Source of the DNA: Xylocopa sonorina
Lineage: Eukaryota; Arthropoda; Insecta; Hymenoptera; Apidae
Assembly: GCF_050948175.1 (NCBI RefSeq)
Contig: NW_027490118.1
Location: 1,730,102-1,794,101 of the forward strand
Direction of reading: 5' to 3'
DNA: 64,000 nt
The notes under the pieces are model-generated. The model had not been told where the DNA came from and did no database searches. It saw only the letters and a program-made list of their open reading frames with translations. Position numbers and translations under genes: made by a program. Below, in pieces: positions 36,072 through 47,845 of this stretch. Within the stretch, counting starts at the first letter, position 1. Each line of letters opens with the position of its first letter.

Positions 36072-37203
36072 CCCAGACAACCAGCGCTACAATCGCTGTA
36101 GCGCCAATGGCACCGGGTGGAACTCTAAGCACTGTGCTAGCACGGTTCTGTGCTCTCAGTTCTCGTAACAGCACAGGGCTAGCACTGGAGCGACACTGCG
36201 TGTCACGGCACTATCAAAGCACGGCGATATAGCAGAAGGCCGACACGGCGTGCCAATGACACTATCAGCTCACCATAGTGACACGCGTACCAATGGCGTG
36301 GGCTAATATATACCAATGAAGAAGCTGTTTGCATAAAAATTATAAACGAATATTAAAAATGACTAAACTAAGCAATTTATTTATTTCGATTCGAAAATAG
36401 ATACACTGACACGAAAGAAAGATAGAAAAACTTCTTTTTATTATTTTCTATAAACTATAACTTAATACAGCGATTTTTTCAGAAAAGTCGTTAATTACTT
36501 TATCGTAAAAATACATACACTTATTTTATAAATATTTTTTTCAACTCATCGTTAAAAATTCAGGTAACAAAGGTATATTTTATATTTAATAATCCTTACA
36601 AACGATAAAACCATTTACCACAAGAATATATGTACCAAAGGAAAACAAATAATTACGTTCAATATTTTCACCTGAAAATTGTGATACGCTAGTAAAGTAA
36701 ACGTAACTTAATTGGTTCAACATTTTATAAGTAAATGTATCATTTATTACATTTCCTTAAATAATATGCTGCCATCGTATTTAATACTCTCTATTGGCAT
36801 GAATTTTCCTGACGAATTGGAAAAATATATATGGCTCTCTGAATAACTATAAATGTTGGCAAACAACTACCAAAACGTCTGTCAGTACTCGTATGCGGAT
36901 ATCTAAACTCTGACGTATTTAATTTGTACGGAATAACAGGTGGTTCCCCATTAACAAATGTGACGCCTACGCCAATGCAGAAAAAATTTTTGAATGGAAC
37001 GATGACACGCGTGTCACGCTGGTGCTGGCGCAGTGTCATTCGCACGCGTGCTACACTGGTGACTAGAACGTGTTGCCACTGCGTGCCGGCATTTTAGCTA
37101 ACGAATGCGGTCACAGATGGCTACGGATCTGCTGACACCCCCCCAGAAGTGTTGCCACAGTGCCGGTACGGTGTCGGCACCATCTTATCGTGTGTTGTCT
37201 GGG
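36072..37203. mobile_element. Terminal-inverted-repeat element with CCCAGACAAC ends
   Basis: CCCAGACAACCAGCG at the left is mirrored by TGTTGTCTGGG at the right (37193-37203). The ends are rich in short palindromes (GCGCTACA-ATCGC-TGTAGCGC at 36084-36104, GACACGCGTGTC near 37007) and in GCACTGTGCTAG-like words. The centre (about 36310-36950) is plain AT-rich DNA with no transposase frame. A second copy of the left end lies at 62413. It looks like a non-autonomous DNA transposon of about 1.1 kb. The superfamily is not assigned, and a clean target duplication was not found. Confidence 0.6.
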
Positions 37204-37440
37204 TGCAAGGAGAAAAAAAGAACGACAGAAACGAAAATATTGAAATGGCAAGTTTTACGCTCGACTAGTTATTTCCAAACGACTTCGACTGACAGCAACT
37301 AATGTAAAACCAGTAGAAATTAATAAGCATAAAACTCATGTTGAACCGTGATGGTATTATAGCGATAGTTTTCCCATACAACAGTACCAAAATGCAGCAC
37401 CAAAATCCCTAGGATAAATCTCTGTAAAGTAAATAACCAA

Positions 37441-39243
37441 TCCTGTAAAGTAGGTTACGCTTTAGGTTAAGTGTAGTTTAAGGTGGTGTTAATAAAACCA
37501 AAAGGAACAAAAGATTCTTTCACATTTGGCGTGAAAAATTTGTGTCGGTATTAGAACGAAAATTTATGAGAACATTCTTTTCAAGGTACTTCATCCCCTT
37601 GTATTCTTCTATATCGAAGTATCTGTTACAGAGCTATCTAGTGCTGAGAGCTATCTAGTACAAAACCTTTTACGTTTATGATTATTACATCGAAGCACGC
37701 GAATTGGAAACTGCCGTAGCTGTTTCGTGAGGCTTAATGTAAATTGATTGCTGTATTACTGCTGCTGGAGGCACAAATAAAAACATGCCCATTGTTTTAA
37801 GGTTAGTGAAACAGTTTATGGAGAACGAGCACGAAAAGTGATTTAGAAAATGGTAAAAGTTTCTGTACATACATATGTACCTACGGTTACTCACACTAAT
37901 TACAGACACTATACATTGCCTGTATTTATTGCTATATGTAAGTAAGAATAATTTAAATACTGAGTTACTTATTTGATAAAAAAGTAGTAGTTTGAAATTC
38001 AGAACAATTTTTTCTGACAATAACATTTAGGTGTAGAATACATTTTAGACAAAAAGTTGTCTCAATAACCCACTAATGCAGACAGAGAAGCTGACGAATG
38101 AAAATTGTGTAACTAAACACAAGATATATATGTAACATACATGTATAAACTATATAACTAACCATATAACTAAATAACTAACTATATAATATAAACTAAT
38201 ATAATATAAACTAATATAATAATAACTATATAATATAAACTAAAGTAACGCACCAATTCATTTGTATATGTAGACCAAGCGATAACAGGAAGGATTTGCA
38301 AAAAATTTATATAAACCCTTATATTGGGACGTCTGACACTAATAGGATAATATATAGTTCTTTTTTTTAAATAAATATTTTGTACGTAAATTTTATAAAA
38401 ATTTATGATTTTAAAATTTTATTGCAAATCTCCTTGACTTAACCCAATGGTAATGCATTTAAATACCTTGTAGTATCCTGTAAAATCTGATTCAAATGTC
38501 TCAGCAAGAAGGATAGTAGCATAGCAATACCTAAAATGTCATAAAAGCAACTAGTAAATATTTTTGTCTGAAACTGTGAATGTGTAGTATTAGAAGCAAC
38601 TCTTTACCAAAAATATCATAATATGATTGTATTATATGACAAAAGGAAGATTTCCTTGCAGCTGCTTTTTAAGGTATGAAGAAAATGAAATCATTTTTCC
38701 TTAAAGCAAATCATGTAAGATGTAAAAAAAAGATAGTTTTGAGAAGGCTTTACGTCTCTGTACATTACTATAGAATACATTTCCGAGCTATTTAAGAGCT
38801 AGGAAAGAAGTTGAATACATTTGAATACATCAGTGCAAGCTTACCAGCTGAACTCATAATATAATATATATAGGAACATGTACGATTACAGGTAGTCATA
38901 TAATCCAAACGGATTAATAATCTTACAGTATTTAAGCACATTAAGAATAATTTTTTTTTAATATTTTGAAAAAATAGAGCTGCAGTCTTCTTCCAACTTT
39001 ATTTGCAATTCAATTTTGGAATTTATTTCCATTTTTCTAATATGTCCTATGTGTTTTCTATAGGGTTTAAGTTTGGAAATGGATGTAAAACTTTCAAACA
39101 ATAGTAGTACAAATATTTCTGCATAATTCTTGTTTTTTGTTTAGGATCATTATGTTGATAAAATTTTTATGTATTTTGGATTCTTACGTTATTCTCATTT
39201 ATTCCCATACAATTTTTAGAAAATTATTATTGGTTATTTTGAG
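37441..39243 (+). pseudogene. Decayed gene-like block, inverted paralogue of 51473-53119 (possibly odorant receptor)
   Basis: Many ordered blocks match the reverse complement of 51473-53119. They include TCCTGTAAAG-AGGTTACG at the start, CAAGGTGGTG-type sequence, TGTTTTAAGGTTAGTGAAACAGTTTATG (MPIVLRLVKQFM in one frame), GGATAGTAGCATA, TTTTGAGAAG and ATGGATGTAAAACT. It ends in AAATTATTATTGGTTATTTTGAG. Frames are broken by stops and shifts. In the sister copy a segment reads HKYQYNKFFLRKT, reminiscent of the first exon of hymenopteran odorant receptors, but the resemblance is weak. A transposon origin is the main alternative. Confidence 0.45.
38130..38250. repeat. AT-rich simple repeat (AACTATATAACTAA type)
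   Basis: Words such as AACTATATAAC and ATATAAACTA repeat irregularly. The sister block at 51.5-53.1 kb lacks it, so it expanded after the duplication. Confidence 0.6.
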
Positions 39244-42200
39244 TGTTTTCACTGTAATTGCTGGTAACACATTGGGATAAATAAAGAAACAGCTTCACCT
39301 GTGCTTAGAAACAGAACAAAATTTATTATGAGAAGTACATAGACACATACTTGGCAGAAATGTATATACAGTTCTTGGATGGAATTATAACTCAGTAGAG
39401 GACATGACTACTTATAGCCTATGGCATAATAAATTAAACATTTCCAACAATTATTCTCTAGAAGTCTCAGATACCTAGTTTGATCTCAAATGTCTTTGAT
39501 AAATACAAATTCCTCAATTTTGATAGGCTAAACGAATACCCATACAATTGTACAACCTCCTTCGTATCTTAAAGTAGATTTTACATTTGTTAACTACAAG
39601 CTTTTATTTATTTGCCTCCATACTATTATACTTCTTCATTATGAACCAAAAATCTACTCTTGTTAGCAAAATAATATCTTTCCATCAAGCTGGAAATTTT
39701 TTAATGAACTCTTTGGTAAAAATCGACCCTTTTCTTCTATTTATTTCATTTATCTGTAACTTTCTCTTTGCCATTTGATCTTGGATCATTAAATTCATTA
39801 AATTCATTTTTCTTATTACTCTATGCTCTTCTTATCACTCTATTTTAAGCCCTGTTTTTTCCTAATTTTCATGATGAATTTCTGAAGCTAATTGTGTGAA
39901 GCATTTACATGGAGATGTTTTGTAATTTTCTACATTATTATTCTTTTTTCCTTTTCATTCAGAATTTAAGATGGTTCTTTAAATTCAATTTGGTCTCCTT
40001 TTTTTTTATACATTTTATTAATATTTATAATTGTTATCTGTATGATAAATTGCAAATTGTATTTTGTCAAAACAATTCTCTTTTTTGTATTAAATTTTAG
40101 ATGTTAAGACTCTGAAATACAACTTTCTACTAAGGGAAATTTATACTTCAGTAGTTTATACATAGAGCAAAGCTATTTTGCTCTTAAAGTAATCGTTTGG
40201 AATTAATAAGTAATAGAATGTACAAAAGTGTTAGAATATTAGTTAAGCTACTTAGTTAGTTAATCTACAAAAAATGGTTTATATTCTTATAAAATAAGCA
40301 ATATAGTAATTAAATTATTCCTACTTATATATAACATTAAATACAGGGAATGTGTAGTGCCTAAATATATATATAGTAAATAATCATATTTACGCTTGGT
40401 ATATTATTTAATACTTATTTTATTATTTAAACTAAGAAATAACTGAAGCATAAAAAGTTATTTAAAAACTAAGAATGTGTTAAAAAATATTGTGCTAAAG
40501 AATGAGCTGCGCTGAAATGAATAAGGTAATGTTCTAGTAATGACACTTTTAAACTGATGGTTACAATGATTAAAACTGTTTATAATTTAAAATAAGATGG
40601 AGTATTTTTCAGTCATAATGTATATTGTTACCTATCATTTTCTTAAAAAGAAGTATTAAAATTTGTGTATGACACCATGATAAATTGGTTGAGTGATTAG
40701 ACAGAATAAAATTATATTTCTAAAGAATTCTAATGGAAATGGTTGATAAAAATGAACAGTTTTTCACACTTTACAATCTTAAAAATTTGAAAATGGATAT
40801 GAATTTAATATAAAAAATGTAAAGGCTTACTAAATAATATAAAATATAATGTTGTATTGTCATAAAGCAGGGTTTTCTTCATTCTTCTGGAAACTTTCAA
40901 TTCAATTCAATTCGGGAAACTTTTTCACATAGTTTCTATTCTCTCTTCCAAATTATTTCCGGCTTGTCTATTTCTTTGCCTTCCTTGTTCTTCTCTAATC
41001 TATAATTCTATCTTTCTAGCTCTTTCTTTCCTATATTAATATTAATTAAATACATTTTCTATTCTGTTTGCAAAGATTTGGAATAGATTTACAATCCATT
41101 AATTGATTTCTTATCATTTTATCATTTGATCTTTTCATAATTTTACAATTACTTTTTAATCTTTATTATGTTCCTCTCTCTCTGCAGTGTTTCATAGGTT
41201 TTTAAATGATTGGCAACGTAAAAAGTTAGTAGAGATAATTTTTTATTTTCTCAGCTTCATGTATAGTTTTTTAAAATTCAATATTGACAAATATTATTGA
41301 TAGTGTCCAATGATTAAGTCGGCTCTAATAGCTAGGATTTTTACCTTATATGAGTAGGCATGTATGTTATAAATATTGACTTCACTGAAACAATTTGAAA
41401 GACTGAAGAATAATTAGTAACTTAACATGCTTCATATGTTTGTAATAAATGGAGGTTACATGGTTCAAATCAACACAATTTATACAAAGGCAGAAATTAC
41501 ACTCAATAGTAGATACTGCACTATCCTCTGTTTTTCTAAATTCGTGTTAACAAAATTCGATTAAAGCATTTCATTAGTTTAACCTAATACTGTTTGTATC
41601 TTTTTAAAGAAAATATAAAGATGTATCAATTCATGAGAAAAAGCAGTTATGTTAGAAGAACTAAGATGATTTTAGTTTTGTATCAAATAGAGACTGTTTG
41701 TATTGTAATTCTTTTATATGTAATTTGTTAATATATGGTTATTAACTAACTCTATGTTTGGTAAAAACATTTTTATCAGTTTATCGAAAATGCATGCAAA
41801 TGAAAAATTGAAACGACTGTTGAGTATGTGACATTTAGAGGTGAAGGATAAAAATATTTACATTTGTTTGAAATTTTTTAAAAATATATTTTGGAAATCA
41901 ATTATATGTTACATGTACAATCTGACTCATCTACTATTAAATATTGTTTTATGTTTCATAAATTATGTTTCCTATTTTTTCAATATATGTGCATTTATTT
42001 ATAATGGAATATTGTTATTATTGCCTTAAAATTTTTCAGCTATAGCGCTCTCTTATGCATTTAATTTTCATGCTTTGCTTTCAAGGCGTCTTCTGATGAC
42101 TTTCATACAAGTACTATTGCATTTGATATATGTAATATCTGTTGAATGAAATAATAATTTCTGCAAGATTGCCGATCTGTTGTATGTCAACTACATAACA

Positions 42201-43200
42201 ATGAATATAACAATCTTATTTTATTAATTTTTGTAAACTCTATTATATTAATTTTGTGTTCATGTTAAATAACTTCTAAAATGGTAGCCAAACTAAAGAT
42301 CAGTTCATCCTACTTTAAGCAAATCCTACTTTAAGTATATTAATTAATAGTCATATTTTTTTAATTGCTTCTAAATTCGTTTTGTTAAAGATTTATTTAT
42401 TATGATTATCTTCCCTTACTTGTCATGTTTTAAAGAGCAAACCATTTGTGATATATTGTCAATTGTTAAAGCATTGAATCAGAGGTGGATAGACGACAAT
42501 TGAAATTTATATTGTTGGATAGACGATACTTTGAAACTTATACTGTTGGATTCCGCGTGAATGGAATTACAATTACTGAGTCTCGGTTTATAAATGGTTA
42601 TTTAGAATAAAGAATACCTTGCGGAGGGCTGTTCTATTAACATGTTCCCATGTAGACTGTTTTTTTAAGGACTTTCCATTTAGGCAGCGTGGGGTGTATG
42701 CGCTCCATGCTTTACAGTTGTATTGTTTTGTTTCTGGCATATGCCTTACAAGGATTAAAATAATGCAAAAATCATAACTATCAAGGAAAGAGTGTATAGT
42801 TTAAGATGCATAACATAACAAATCAATAAATTAATTTTTCTAGGAATTATTTGAACAAATACTTGGCTGAACGTTACTCTACTAAGCGAGTTGCATCCTG
42901 ACACATAATTTTCTTGTATCATGCCTATATTAGTTTAAAATAAAACATTTTAATTGAAATCAAATTCGTATAGAATTACAAAGGATGTTACGGTGAACTT
43001 TGTTAAAACATATAACCGTATTATCAGCTAACCAATTTAATATCCCAAGCAGATCGATGAATGTTCAATTTTTAGTTATTCAAAAGTTTTATTTCCAACA
43101 TTATTTTAATATTATTAAATTAAGAATAATATTTAGAAGCATTAGAAATTCAATTACATAATTTTTCTGCATGAAAAAAAACAACACTTTTCTACCCTTT
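39244..43200. other. Long very AT-rich stretch without a recognisable gene
   Basis: I see no conserved motif, RNA gene or clear repeat. Frames at 39587, 39909 and 41841 are phenylalanine- and isoleucine-rich and are probably chance. Confidence 0.4.
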
Positions 43201-43790
43201 TAAGATTGCTTTTTGAAATATTAATTTTTGTAATTTGCTATTCCAACAAGAATGATACAACAAATTTCTCTAATACGCGTTTATACATATATTAAATTAA
43301 ATACATACTTTTAGAATGGAGAAGGGCTTATGATGTCGTAAAGCATATGAAAATATAATTGTATGAAAAAAAAAAAACAGTTGCAAAATTTGAACATAAT
43401 AGTTCGAAGTTTATCTTTTACGTTAACTGAAATAAATAACCAGCAATATTTTTTCTGAGAACAATCATTCTCTAAATTCTTAACTTGTGACGTTAACGCG
43501 TTGCAACGTATTATAAAAAAAAGAGAATAACGGTTGAAAGGAAAATTTATAAATGTAAAATAGTTAATAATTTTCCATCGTTTCTGTTACTATTTTTCTA
43601 CGCTTTGTTATATCCCGTTAATGCTTAATATATGCGCATGCAGAGATATAATTTTATTAAAAAAATCATTGCGACGTTTGGGCATAATTGTTCAAAGTTT
43701 ATCTGTTGCACTAAATGAAATAAATAACCAAGCAATATTTTTATGAGAACACTTGCTCTCAATATTTTTAACGAATATTTCCTCTAATTT
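43200..43790 (+). repeat. Diverged tandem duplication (offset ~292 bp)
   Basis: The segment with TTTGAACATAATAGTTCGAAGTTTATC, AACTGAAATAAATAACCAGCAATATTTTT and GAGAACAATCATTCTC (43390-43470) recurs at 43680-43760 with substitutions, in the same order. The AT-rich upstream halves match only weakly. Confidence 0.6.
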
Positions 43791-44162
43791 TTTAATGTAA
43801 TCACAAAACTAACTGCTTGCCATATTCAAAGTTCCAAATATTATTGCCTTCCTGATTTTCATCAGTTAGGAAGGAACAATTACAATTTAAAGTAATCTTG
43901 TTTTTATTTATAAATTATATACACAATTTGTATACTAAATTTTTTTTTTTAAATAACCGTGTACATATTCGAATGCATTTGATTCTGGCAGATCCATTGC
44001 ACGATAATCATGTTTCCAAATGTTTAAAATTGGATGATGCTACGGATTCTGTGAACTCTGTAGAATTTAACGCGTCGACAACATTTAATATCTCGTCAAG
44101 ATTAGTTGTACAATTCTGCGCTTCCGAATGTTCCATAAATTTCATACTAAAAAATTGATTAA

Positions 44163-44750
44163 AACGCGTGTAGCGGCTGGCAGCAGTAACAATAAAGTAA
44201 TATTCGCTGTAGAAATAGCTAGCACAGTTTACGGTGTGCAGGATAAGTAAGCTACCTTTGAGGAGACGTTTTAGCTTTTTAATATTTTTAAGTAATAGAA
44301 AAATAAACTTTAGTCAACGTCCTCGATAGCACGTCCATAACGCCATAAACCGAGGATTACCGGGGACCTGGGCCCAGCGGCCCATATGGCCATGACCGTT
44401 AGGCTCCAGGTAAGCGAACCTTGGGAAATCCCGCTACATTACTGAAAATTAATAGGTAACAACAATTCCCCCGTCGACGTCCGTGTCGCCCTTCTTAAGC
44501 GACAAGAAGGGCGGCACCCACAAACAGGTAAGGTGATTGGCTTACCAGAATATGTACGGTGGCCAATCACCGAAACGTACGGGTGCAACAAAATGCTTAT
44601 AAGCAAATGTAAAAATTGGCAAACAACATTCGACAAGTTACAAGGTAGAAATATAGAATTGGAGGCGAGAATCAGAGATACCAAATAAAGCTATCGAAGG
44701 AATTTGTGATTCACTTTAGTACACAACACAACTCTCTCCCTCCAAACGCG
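44163..44750 (+). mobile_element. Solo LTR of the TGTAGCGG family, copy B, with AACGCG duplication
   Basis: The LTR is 44169-44744 (576 bp), from TGTAGCGGCTGG to CTCCCTCCA. It is flanked by AACGCG at 44163-44168 and 44745-44750. It contains the opposed CCAAT stem at 44532-44571 and a TTATAAG box near 44597. The minus-strand frame 44439-44684 inside it is not a gene. Intact duplications and the lack of internal sequence show a solo LTR. Confidence 0.88.
44532..44571. promoter_or_regulatory. Opposed CCAAT-box stem in LTR copy B
   Basis: GGTGATTGGC pairs with GCCAATCACC. Compared with copy A, two base pairs have changed on both sides. Confidence 0.6.
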
Positions 44751-45462
44751 CATAAATTGTATAGGTATTGGATTAGCGCAATTATTGTCTTATTGTTAGA
44801 TAGATCCAAAGAAATTCTTGGCGCAATCTTGATTTAAAAAATATTTTTAAAATGTTTATACTACTTTATTGTAACCTAAACAAATCCTCGGCCGAAATCC
44901 GATTTCAGCGGAATGTTATCTCGCGGATCAGACGGAAAGACAGACAAAACCGGCTTGGCGCTTAACGTTTTATAATCATATCTATTTCTTTACAACGCAT
45001 TAAGTAAATAATATGTTTCAATATTATTAATAACAATAAATTAAAATAGATAACAATACCAAGAGTGGAACGTAATAAATAACAAAACTAAGAGTGGAAT
45101 AATATATAATAAATGACACATTGTACTGTTCATAGTGATACTTAGATTCGCGTCTCACCACCAACCGCACATACAACGCACCTTCGCTTTCGATTTTTCT
45201 TCCCCGACCGGTATATCGAAGGAAAATGTCTTCCTGTGAGCTTTGTGACATAATTATTTCCTGACCTCCTGCACCGATGATATTCTTAATTTTTGTGGTA
45301 TTCTTGTAATATTTCCCTAATCAATTGAAGGTGAAATTTCGCCATTGTGATTTGTTTTTTTGTGGTATCCTTATATAGGCATGTGGTGGCCTTTCGACTA
45401 TTGCCACTAGAGGGACAGCACAGCCTACAATTTCCTGAAAGTACTCGCTAACCTATCCTTTC
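44751..45462. other. Unassigned DNA
   Basis: I see no gene. The minus-strand frame at 45027-45251 is unsupported. Confidence 0.4.
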
Positions 45463-45650
45463 CAATATATAGAAGTTCTGAACTGTCCCTAATATCCCAG
45501 CGTCTAAGGCAGGGTCTGCTAGGAAGCCTTACTGATGAGTCCACTAGCAGGCTCAGGACGAAACGTTCTTCCCCTCTCTTTTCCTTCCTTTCTTTCCTTC
45601 CTCCTTTATTCTATAGCGACCTGAAGCATGCCGCTTCAGGCAGAATGCGT
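45463..45650 (+). repeat. Dispersed element copy 2 carrying a hammerhead ribozyme
   Basis: This is the plus-strand match to 19240-19506. It runs from CAATATATAGAAGTTCTGA through the ribozyme and a C/T-rich CCTTCC tract to GAAGCATGCCGCTTCAGGC and AGAATGCG. It ends about 80 bp before a mariner element. There is no coding frame. Confidence 0.8.
45499..45567 (+). ncRNA. Hammerhead ribozyme, copy 2
   Basis: The full type III hammerhead is visible. Stem III is AGCGT (45499-45503) with ACGTT (45563-45567). The cleavage C is at 45504. Stem I is TAAGGC/GCCTTA (45505-45510, 45526-45531) with loop 45511-45525. The core CTGATGA is at 45532-45538. Stem II is GTCC/GGAC (45539-45542, 45556-45559) with loop 45543-45555, then GAAA at 45560-45563. 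Loop I bases 45512-45522 pair with loop II bases 45544-45554 over 11 positions, two of them G-U, offering a strong loop-loop contact. Cleavage is predicted after 45504. Four bases differ from copy 1 and none touches the core. Confidence 0.92.
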
Positions 45651-45727
45651 TCCAGACGCAAACATCTATCAAGTGGAAAAAGTATTTGTGATACCACTTC
45701 AAACTTGTGCGAGTTGTATCGATAATA

Positions 45728-46890
45728 TTGGATTGCCTGGAAAGTTCGTGTCGATTTTTTAGGAAAATTAAAACGCAGCTAATTTAAATATAGGTATACA
45801 TTTATTAAATTATACAGGCACCATTCTGTTCCACAACTTTTCTCCATCTTTCATGCAATTTGAGGATTCCGTCCTTCCAGAATCTCTCAGGTTTTTCGGC
45901 AAAAAATTTGTCTAAATGAGTTTTTATCTCAACCAAAGAGTTGAAATTTTTTCCATTAAGGGAATTTTGTAATGATCGGAAAAGGTGGAAATCCGAAGGC
46001 GCAAGGTCTGGCAAATACGGTGAATGGGGTAAAACATCCCAACCAAACTCCAACAATTTTTGCCGAGTTGTCAAAGACACATGAGGTCGGGCATTGTCCT
46101 GATGGAATAAGACGTCTTTTCGATTCGCAATTTCTGGACGTTTTTGTTCGATTGATGTCTTCAGTTTATCTAATTGAAAGCAATACTTTGCAGAATCTAT
46201 TGTTTCATTATTTTGTAAAAGCTCATAATAAAGGATTCCTTTCCAATCCCACCAGATACAGAGCATTACCTTCTTCGAATGAAGACTGGCTTTTGGGATG
46301 ACTAAAGGTGGTTCATCGCGTTTTTCAACGACCTTTTACGCTGAGCGTTTTTATAAATTATCCATTTTTCATTCCCCGTCACTAATTGCTTCAGAAATGG
46401 TGTCCCCTTGTTGCTCTTGTAAAGCAAGTCGCAAATAGAGATGCGGGCTGACAGATTTTTCTCTGTTAATTAGTGTGGAACCCATACATCAAGACGGTTT
46501 ACGTAGCCAAGCTTCACAGTATGATCGTAGATGGTTGATTTTGGTTTATTTAGCATTCTTGCTAATTGACGTAATGTTGAGCATGGGTTATTCTCGATTT
46601 CTGTTTTAATCATATCTTCGTCTGTGGTGGACGGCCTACCTGGGCGTTCTTGATCTTCAAGGTCGAAATTTTCAGCTTTAAACCGAGGAAACCACTTCCG
46701 CATAGTTCTTTCAGCTACAGCATCTTCGCCATAAACAGCGCATATCTTGTTTGCCGCCTGTGTAGCATTTTTACCCTTTCGGAAAAAGAAAAGCATTAAA
46801 TGCCAATAATGCACTCTATTTGCTACCATAATCTATGGCGTATAAAACTGATAAAAATTAACGAATCGTAACTAAACCTTTTTCCAAGTA
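45728..46890 (-). mobile_element. Mariner element, defective
   Basis: The left end TTGGATTGCCTGGAAAGTTC follows a TA and is a mariner-type terminal repeat. The right end near 46865-46890 (ATCGTAACTAAACC...) is a decayed mirror of it. The transposase lies inside on the minus strand. Confidence 0.8.
45805..46829 (-). pseudogene. Mariner transposase, frameshifted and lacking the first catalytic Asp
   Basis: The N-terminal part (46829-46470) carries the helix-turn-helix DNA-binding region with AERTMRKWFPRFKAENFDLE and RPGRPS. The C-terminal part (46266-45805) carries WWDWKG, HQDNARPH and LPDLAPSDFHLF, giving the second and third catalytic Asp with 34 residues between them (DD34D mariner). Between them the frame is broken, with stops in every frame. 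The site expected to read TGDEKWI reads TGNEKWI (near 46370), so the first catalytic Asp is Asn. The protein cannot be active. A plus-strand frame at 45972-46301 is a shadow. Confidence 0.95.
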
Positions 46891-47260
46891 TGGCCGAGGT
46901 TATCATCTTTTGGAATATGTACTATTAATATGTACTATTACACATTTGGATTTTAGAATAAATTCATTTTTTCTCGACTTTTTCGGTACTTCTGCAAATT
47001 CTGCGGTATGGATAGTGGAAAGCATATAAAATTCATTTCAATCAGACCACTTCATTGGCAATAATATTCGGTTTCTTCATCAGAATCACTTTTTGAACCA
47101 ATGATTTCCTTTATCCATTGTTCTCCTTTCAAACGTTTTACACTCATCCTGAAGGGAACTAAATTGAAATTGTACATTATACATTTCAAAAATTAAGTAA
47201 ACATACGATATGAGCAAACATACCAATTTGTTTTTCGTAGCTTATATAGTAAAGTAATGC
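46891..47260. other. Unassigned AT-rich DNA
   Basis: I see nothing recognisable here. Confidence 0.4.
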
Positions 47261-47264
47261 GCAC

Positions 47265-47512
47265 TATTGAGAGTAATCATACCCACATAACTTTCCGTGG
47301 GTGCCGTTAAGGGTCAGCAGTAGTACTCACGTAACTTTTTAAGAATGCCGCCAATAAGCGGCGGTAGGATCCAGAGAACGTTTTGTGGATAACGTCAATG
47401 AGCGGCGGTAGGACCCAGAGAACGTTTCGTGAATGCCGCCAATGAGCGGCGGTAGAACGCAGAAAATGTTTCGTGGATGCCACTATTAGGCGGCGGTAGT
47501 ACTGAAAGGGTT
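47265..47512 (+). repeat. 44-bp minisatellite with palindromic GCCGCC-AATGA-GCGGCGG units
   Basis: GCGGCGGTAG occurs at 47358, 47402, 47446 and 47490, exactly 44 bp apart, and a diverged TCAGCAGTAG sits at 47314. Each unit also holds GARAACGTTTCGTG and TGCCGCCAAT, so CCGCC faces GGCGG as a hairpin. The GC-rich repeat stands out from its AT-rich surroundings. Confidence 0.85.
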
Positions 47513-47845
47513 AATTTTGAGCCTCCAAGTAAGGAGGTATTCTTGAATTTTGGCGAAGGTATCTTAGAGTTGCGATTGTTTTTTCGGATTCGCCTGGGTT
47601 ATGTTTTTGGTCGCATTTAACGCATCTATATTCTAAGTTAGTGATGTATGATATTTTATACAACAATTGTCAAAATGCATGCCTGGTTTTTTAGAATAAT
47701 TATCGCAATACTATCTTGTTTAATGACTTTTGCCAGGTTTATTTCTTTGAGAGCAGATGTTGCAATCTTTCTATTCTTATCTGCCAGCAGTTAAAGCATT
47801 TCACTCGAACGTGTTTATTATTACTACTAATTACTTTTATACTGT

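Noticed and set aside
45972..46301. 109-codon plus-strand frame
   Set aside because: It is the antisense of the mariner transposase.
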